Below are positions 59,073-64,000 of a DNA stretch of 64,000 bases, piece by piece. The notes beneath the pieces are model-generated. The model was given only the letters and a program-made list of their open reading frames with translations. It was not told the DNA's origin and did not search any database. Position 1 is the stretch's first letter. Every line of letters begins with the position of its first letter. The stretch is from Actinomadura barringtoniae. Its GTDB lineage: Bacteria > Actinomycetota > Actinomycetes > Streptosporangiales > Streptosporangiaceae. A program made the position numbers and the translations under genes. The stretch spans positions 124,001 to 188,000 of the forward strand of contig NZ_JAGEOJ010000002.1 of the NCBI RefSeq assembly GCF_017573505.1, given 5' to 3'.

Positions 59073-59309
59073 TCAGTCATTAATCCGTTCGGCCGCTTCA
59101 AGCAATCGCCGAGGCAATTTTGAATCGGCACCCAGGACCTCTATGCCAATGAGCCTTCCATCTTCGTCAAAGTCAAGATTGATCATCCCCTCGACTTCGA
59201 CTGGATCACATGGATACATGCGCGCCACCCGGGAATTACCTTCCGGGTCGGCCAGATAGATGTATGCGGCGTTCGCCTTCTGGTCATAGGTAATTTTGAG
59301 ATCCGCCAC
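59073..59309 (-). CDS. DUF2283 protein, probable immunity partner of the RHS toxin
   Basis: This 78-residue DUF2283 domain shows KITYDQKANAAYIYLADPEG, VEGMINLDFDEDGRLIGIEV and LGADSKLPRRLLEAAERI. DUF2283 proteins are often found beside DUF4258/BECR-type toxins as antitoxin or immunity partners. It starts two bases after the stop of the giant RHS protein, whose last 80 residues are such a candidate toxin. Small size, coupling and lower GC fit an immunity gene. Confidence 0.78.
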   Translation of the reverse strand: MADLKITYDQKANAAYIYLADPEGNSRVARMYPCDPVEVEGMINLDFDEDGRLIGIEVLGADSKLPRRLLEAAERIND

Positions 59310-59311
59310 GG

Positions 59312-62300
59312 TTAACCCCCCGCAAGGCGATCGATATAGGCTTGAGTCACATCAACCATCACTGTGTTCACATTTCCATCGATCGTCTTCGCCACAAATA
59401 CCTTGGTCCCAGGATCATAGTAACCAAGTTTCCACTGCCCGTCATGGCGGTAAGAGAAGGGATCTCTACCAAGCACAGACTGTGCATCTTCCGCCGAAAC
59501 CCCACGGTTCTTCAGACGCTGCGTAGCATGGCGCGTAAAATCATCGACCTCAGTAGCGTCTGGAACTGGCGGCTCACTGAGAACGGGCTCTTCACCTCGG
59601 GCGCAGAGACAGCTCGGATGGTGTCCGTCAATCCAGCCCGCACAGTTATGCACGAGCACAGGCGTTGAGCCCGCAAGCACATAGAAGGTGTGCATGTCCG
59701 CAACGGTGAGATCGTAAACGACTGGCAGAGAAAGACTGTTGGCGGTCTGCGTAACCCGGATCGATCGTCCGCTTGGGGTGCGAACGGACTCACCCTGTCG
59801 AAGGCTGTCGGCACGGATCCAGCTGTGGCGGTCGGGGTCCCAGAAGAGGTGGTGTTCGGTGGCGCTGACGACGCCGGTGCCGATGGTCAACTGGACGACG
59901 TTCTTGTAATGCTTGCCAGAGAATCTGGCTGTGACGATCTTGGCTGTGGTCTTGCCGGTTCTGGGGTTGGTGGAGAGGACTTTGTCACCGGGTTTGACCT
60001 CACTGATGGGTTTCGATTTGCCATTGGCCAGCAGGACTCTCGTGTTGGGTGTGAAGCTGTTGAGAGCGCATGAGCCGGCGGACTCGAGGGCTTCTTCGGC
60101 GACCTTGAGCTCTCGGCGGGCTTTGATCCAGTCCTTGATGCCGGCGACGACTTCCTTGGTAGCGCTGTAGAGGCTCTTGACCAGGCGCGCCGCCTTGCGC
60201 CATTTGAGACCGTATTTGGCGACGAGCTTGCCAGCGAGGCCTCCGGCGAAGGAGGAGATCACGTTGAGGGCGGTTTCACCGCAGGAGCTGAGGTCGCCGG
60301 TGGTGAGGCAATCGAGGCCCGCGGTGATGCCGAGTTCGTCTGCAGCGATCTTGGCGATCACTTGGGCGGCGTTGGCCAGGCGTGACTGTGCCTTGGCGAC
60401 CCGGGCGCGCATGGCTCTGGCGGCCTGTTCCAGCGCTTGACGGCGAGCAGCAGCCGCTTCGGCGTCCGATGATCCGCCGCGACCTGTCCAGTAGGCGTTG
60501 CCATTGCGGTGGTCACTGTTGCCCTTACGGAGTGTCCATCGGTCGGACCCGGTCTGGGAGTTGGCTCCAGTTCCGTTTCCGGGGCTGCCGGGGTATTCGC
60601 ACTGGCTTCCGTCGCGGTGGCACGGGGAAAGGCCGCTGGGATCGGACAGGGTTTCGGGGTTGTTGTTGGCGTAGGCGTAACCGTTCATCTGCGCCGGGTC
60701 GGTCGGGTCGAAGACCGGGTCGGTGGAGGCGAAGCGGCCGGTGTCGGGGTCGTATTCGCGGGCCCCGAGATGGACCATCGAGGTGTTGGGGTCGGGTGTT
60801 CCACCGACGAAGGACTTGGTGCCGGGCCAGCTGTCGGGGTTGGTGCGCAGCTGGCCGAACGGCAGGTAGCGGCGCCGGGTGATGTTCTGTGTCTTGGCGT
60901 CGATGGCGATCTGGGCACTGCCCTGACGCTCGGGGATAAGCCAGGAAACACCCTTGGCGGTGCGGACCGCGATGGTGTTGTCGCCGTGGCTGTAGTAGCG
61001 GGTGGCTGCCACCGTGCCCGCTCTGTCCATGGCGAGTTCCTGGCCGTCCAGGAAGAGGGTCTTGGAGCTGTTGGCGTCACTGCGGATCAGCAGGTTGCCG
61101 TTGGCGTCGTAGAGGTAGGTGCTGGTCTTCGTACCGCCGCTGCCGTCGGGTTCAGTGACCTTGCTCAGGCGGCCCTCGGCGTCCCAGCTCAGTTTCTGGT
61201 CGTCGCCGCCGATCTTGCGGGTGGTGGTGTTGCCGACCTTGTCGTAGCCGTAGGTGTTCTGGGCGGTGCCGCTTTCGGGGATGCCGTCGCCGCCCCAGCT
61301 GGTGGTCATCGAGGCCAGCGTGTGGGGCTGGCTGGAGGTGTTGTAGTCGTAGGTGCTGTTGTGGTCCTTGGTGGTGTCGCCGGTGACGTCGTGATCGGCG
61401 CTGGCGGTGCGGTTACCGATGTTGTCGTAGGAGTAGGTCTGCCAGTACGGCTGGGCGCCGCCGATGATCTGCTTGGCGTTGTCCTTCGTCGGGGCCTGCG
61501 CGCAGTTGTCGGTGGCGGTCCACGCCTGGGTGAGGCGCTGGAGGTTGTCCTGCTGGAAGCACTGGACGTCGGCGGCTGCGCTGGTGGGGGTGTCGGCGAT
61601 TTTGGTGATGTTGCCGGCGGCGTCGTAGCTGTAGTTGACGTCGTCGTCGCCGACGGGCTGGTCCTGCCGGTCGGTGCGTGAGCGTTGGAGGCGGCGGGTG
61701 CCGTCCTCGTAGTAATTGGTGAGCCAGACCCGCTTGGAGGTGAACGTGCCGAGCGACAGCTGGGAGAGTTCACCGAAGTCGGTGTAGGCCGCGCCTTGAG
61801 CGTAGGCGTCCAGGCCGCTGACTGTGGTGGCCTGGCCGAGGGCGTTGTAGTTGCTGGTGACGGTCTCCTTGGCCAGTCCTCCGGCCGCGGGCATGGTCAG
61901 GGTGTCGACACTGCCGTCGGGGTCGTAGGTGAGGCTGGTCTGGTAGGTCTTGCCGAGGTTGCCCTCGGTGGTGGGGATGGTGACCTGGCTTTCCAGCGGC
62001 CGGTACGCGGCGTCGTACTTGGTGACCTCCTGGGTGTAGGCCTGCCCGCCCGACCAGCGGATCGACTTGGCGGGCATCCCCTTGCCGCCGGTAACGGTGT
62101 CGTAGGTCCACTCGGCGAGCTTGGTCTCGGTGCCGTCAGTGGCGACCTGGTGCTCGAAGGTCCTACGGCCGAGCGCGTCGTAGGTGAACTTCAGCGTGCG
62201 GTTCTCGGCGTCGGTGGTCTTGGCGATGCCGCCTGCGGCGTTGTAGTCGACCTTGGTCAGACCCTTGTCTGGGTCGTCGAGGGTCTTCTTGTTGCCGTGC

Positions 62301-64000
62301 AGGTCGTAGGTGTACTTCCACTGGTTTCCTGCGGCGTCGGTGACCGCCGACAGTTCACCGGCGGGGGTGTAAGCGTACTTGGTGGCGTTGTAGTCGGCCG
62401 GGTCGTCGCTGACCGTTCCGTTCTTGTACTGCCGCTGCTCGACCGTCTTCCCGCGCGCATCGGTGATCGCGGTGGTCATGATTCCGCCCTTGGGCGGGGT
62501 GACGGTGGTGCGGTCACCGCCATAGGCGGTCGTGGTGTGCCACTGCTCGGTCGCGTAGCTGTAGAGAGTGCTGACGACCGGGCGTTCTGCACCGTCGTAG
62601 GTGATGATCGTCTGGCCCGGCACCGAGTTGTCCTGGGTCGGCGTCAGCAGGGTGGTGCCCGGCGTTCCGGTCTTGTCGACGTAGGGCTGGTTGGTCTTCC
62701 AGACCAGACCGCGGCTGTCGTAGTAAGTGTCGGTGACAACTCGGTAGGTGGAGGCGCTGGGTTCCTGCGTCTGACGCGGCCGGAGCAGACCGTCGAGCAG
62801 CTGGTAGCTGGTCTTCTGCTGCCCGTTGGGCATCAGCTCTTTGGTGGTGATGGCCGTCGCCGCGTTCTGGGTCATCTGGTAGGCGAACTCGGCGTTCGGC
62901 GTCTTGTCGGTCGTACGGCCCGGCCCCCAGGCCTTCACGACCCGGCCGAGGGAGTCGTATTGGGTCGTGGAGGTGTTGCCGTTGGCGTCCTTGGTGGTGA
63001 CCGGCAAGCCCCAGGACGGCTCGATCGTCTGGGTGGAGGCCTGGTTGAGCGCGTTGGTGACAGTACGGCCGGTGACCAGGCTGGTCCCGGTGTAAGTAGT
63101 GCTGGTCTTGTTATTCAACCCGTCGAAGGTGTCCTTGGGACGGCCCAGCGAGTCGTAGGTGGTCTGCGTCGTGGTGACGTAGGTCGGCGTCGAGCCGGAA
63201 TAGGAGTCGGCCTCTTCAGTCTTGGTCGGCTCGCCGTAGCTGAGGTCGTAGGTCGTCTTGGTGTCCGAGACCGCGTCATCGGGATACTTGGGATCCTGGC
63301 CACACGGCTTGGCTACTGTCCACACCCGTTCGGGCAGGGACGTGATGCCCTTGGCGGAGTTGCCGGTGTAGGTGGTCTGGGTGCATTTATCATCGCCGTC
63401 ACCGACCGCAGAGCCCGTGTCGCCCTTGTCCCACTGCTGCTTGACCGTGCCGTCGTCGTTGAATTCCTTGACGAGTTCGGTGCGCTGGTACGAGCCGGGC
63501 GCGTTCAGCGCGGTCCGCGACCTGGTCCGGGCCGTGTCGATCATCCACGCTGTGGTCTTGCCCTGGGTGGAGGTCGGGCCGTGCTCCCAAGGGGTGTTGA
63601 TGGTCCCGGACAGCTCTCCGCCCGAGACCTCCTTGTATTGGATCCGCTCACGCAGGTAACCCTGGAGCCGTTCCCGGTCGTCGAACTCAGTACCCTCGGA
63701 GTCAACGATCTTCGCCGTCTTGGTCTGCGTGCCATCGGCGTTGGCGCGGTCTCCGTCCATTCCACGGAAATACAGATAGTCGGTTCGCGTCTGCTTTCCG
63801 GACGGTGAGCCGTGCAGGACGCGCACCTGCGAGTAGCCACGCCACTGCGACCAGGTCCGCAGCCGGGCTGGCACCAGAGCGTCATCGTCGGCATAGTGCC
63901 AGGCAGGCTTGTCCAGATACTTGTAGTGCGTATCTTCAGCGGAAGCGCCACCGACGTAGTCGGCGTTACTGACGTCGGTGACGACGTACTTGTGCATCCA
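59312..64000 (-). CDS. RHS/YD-repeat polymorphic toxin with HINT domain (5' end outside window)
   Basis: At least 1561 residues are visible; the N-terminus lies beyond 64000, and the Met at 63997 is probably internal. Dozens of YD repeats (such as TTYDSLGRPKDTFDG, YDALGRRTFEHQVA, WKYTYDLHGNKKTL) run to the RHS core end YDPDTGRFASTDPVFDPTDP then NGYAYANNNPETLSDPSGL (about 60620-60760). Next are a helical linker and a HINT autoprocessing domain (NSFTPNTRVLLANGKSKPIS, PGDKVLSTNPRTGKTTAK, TEHHLFWDP, DLTVADMHTFYVLAGSTPVL, VHNC). The last 80 residues (DDFTRHATQRLKNRGVSAED, KLGYYDPGTKVFVAKTI) resemble DUF4258/BECR-type RNase toxins. The RHS shell should enclose and release the toxin. The DUF2283 gene follows. 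Confidence 0.88.
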   Translation of the reverse strand, partial: WMHKYVVTDVSNADYVGGASAEDTHYKYLDKPAWHYADDDALVPARLRTWSQWRGYSQVRVLHGSPSGKQTRTDYLYFRGMDGDRANADGTQTKTAKIVDSEGTEFDDRERLQGYLRERIQYKEVSGGELSGTINTPWEHGPTSTQGKTTAWMIDTARTRSRTALNAPGSYQRTELVKEFNDDGTVKQQWDKGDTGSAVGDGDDKCTQTTYTGNSAKGITSLPERVWTVAKPCGQDPKYPDDAVSDTKTTYDLSYGEPTKTEEADSYSGSTPTYVTTTQTTYDSLGRPKDTFDGLNNKTSTTYTGTSLVTGRTVTNALNQASTQTIEPSWGLPVTTKDANGNTSTTQYDSLGRVVKAWGPGRTTDKTPNAEFAYQMTQNAATAITTKELMPNGQQKTSYQLLDGLLRPRQTQEPSASTYRVVTDTYYDSRGLVWKTNQPYVDKTGTPGTTLLTPTQDNSVPGQTIITYDGAERPVVSTLYSYATEQWHTTTAYGGDRTTVTPPKGGIMTTAITDARGKTVEQRQYKNGTVSDDPADYNATKYAYTPAGELSAVTDAAGNQWKYTYDLHGNKKTLDDPDKGLTKVDYNAAGGIAKTTDAENRTLKFTYDALGRRTFEHQVATDGTETKLAEWTYDTVTGGKGMPAKSIRWSGGQAYTQEVTKYDAAYRPLESQVTIPTTEGNLGKTYQTSLTYDPDGSVDTLTMPAAGGLAKETVTSNYNALGQATTVSGLDAYAQGAAYTDFGELSQLSLGTFTSKRVWLTNYYEDGTRRLQRSRTDRQDQPVGDDDVNYSYDAAGNITKIADTPTSAAADVQCFQQDNLQRLTQAWTATDNCAQAPTKDNAKQIIGGAQPYWQTYSYDNIGNRTASADHDVTGDTTKDHNSTYDYNTSSQPHTLASMTTSWGGDGIPESGTAQNTYGYDKVGNTTTRKIGGDDQKLSWDAEGRLSKVTEPDGSGGTKTSTYLYDANGNLLIRSDANSSKTLFLDGQELAMDRAGTVAATRYYSHGDNTIAVRTAKGVSWLIPERQGSAQIAIDAKTQNITRRRYLPFGQLRTNPDSWPGTKSFVGGTPDPNTSMVHLGAREYDPDTGRFASTDPVFDPTDPAQMNGYAYANNNPETLSDPSGLSPCHRDGSQCEYPGSPGNGTGANSQTGSDRWTLRKGNSDHRNGNAYWTGRGGSSDAEAAAARRQALEQAARAMRARVAKAQSRLANAAQVIAKIAADELGITAGLDCLTTGDLSSCGETALNVISSFAGGLAGKLVAKYGLKWRKAARLVKSLYSATKEVVAGIKDWIKARRELKVAEEALESAGSCALNSFTPNTRVLLANGKSKPISEVKPGDKVLSTNPRTGKTTAKIVTARFSGKHYKNVVQLTIGTGVVSATEHHLFWDPDRHSWIRADSLRQGESVRTPSGRSIRVTQTANSLSLPVVYDLTVADMHTFYVLAGSTPVLVHNCAGWIDGHHPSCLCARGEEPVLSEPPVPDATEVDDFTRHATQRLKNRGVSAEDAQSVLGRDPFSYRHDGQWKLGYYDPGTKVFVAKTIDGNVNTVMVDVTQAYIDRLAGG

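Overview
The window is high-GC actinomycete chromosome. The evidence is GC-rich third codon positions, GTG/TTG starts, a conservon, a DUF5753 regulator next to a DUF574 methyltransferase, a SARP regulator, twin-arginine signals and MocR/BTAD regulators. A Streptosporangiales-type genome (for example Thermomonosporaceae) fits, but that placement is inference. All reading is by eye; no homology search was possible.

Left part (1-16 kb). A secreted lipase is divergent from a TetR gene with twin palindromic operators. A DUF11 surface protein follows. Then comes a tightly coupled seven-gene minus-strand operon (11231 to 2038): Tat-exported small protein, two secreted M4 metallopeptidases, two trypsin-fold proteins that have lost catalytic residues, an intact prenyl diphosphate synthase, and a geranylgeranyl-reductase-like flavoenzyme fused to a catalytically dead prenyl-synthase domain. 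Most junctions overlap by 4-8 bases. An ArsR-type regulator with palindromic sites, an epoxide hydrolase and a DUF5753/DUF574 pair follow.

Middle (16-38 kb). A conservon (NIT-type kinase, roadblock, DUF742, GTPase) is translationally coupled to a branched-chain-amino-acid-type binding lipoprotein. It converges on a compact PUFA-synthase-like cluster: SARP regulator, PfaD enoyl reductase, KS-AT-ACP, KR-DH, AT-DH-DH and a GNAT. A divergent acyl-CoA ligase follows. Next is a TetR-controlled pair of a CrtC/AttH-like lipocalin protein and a Tat-exported FAD amine-oxidase-like enzyme.

Right-middle (38-56 kb). Housekeeping and accessory genes include an S33 peptidase, a BBE flavoenzyme, MocR and M19 dipeptidase. 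A redox and sulfur island follows: Rv1733c-like protein, Acg-type nitroreductase, CoA-binding protein, PPOX-like flavoprotein, SQR-like flavoprotein with the redox cysteine pair, TusE/DsrC-like protein, DsrE-like protein and an ArsP-type permease. It carries a DosR-box-like and a CsoR/CstR-like inverted repeat. SDR/AraC, a RIO kinase and a flavin monooxygenase with three evenly spaced operators follow.

Right end (56-64 kb). Gene remnants and a frameshifted membrane gene lead to the 3' half of a CAU tRNA gene, probably an attachment site. Beyond it the sequence is patchy and locally AT-rich: a lipoprotein, a DUF2283 protein and a very large RHS/YD-repeat protein with a HINT domain and C-terminal toxin, cut by the window end.
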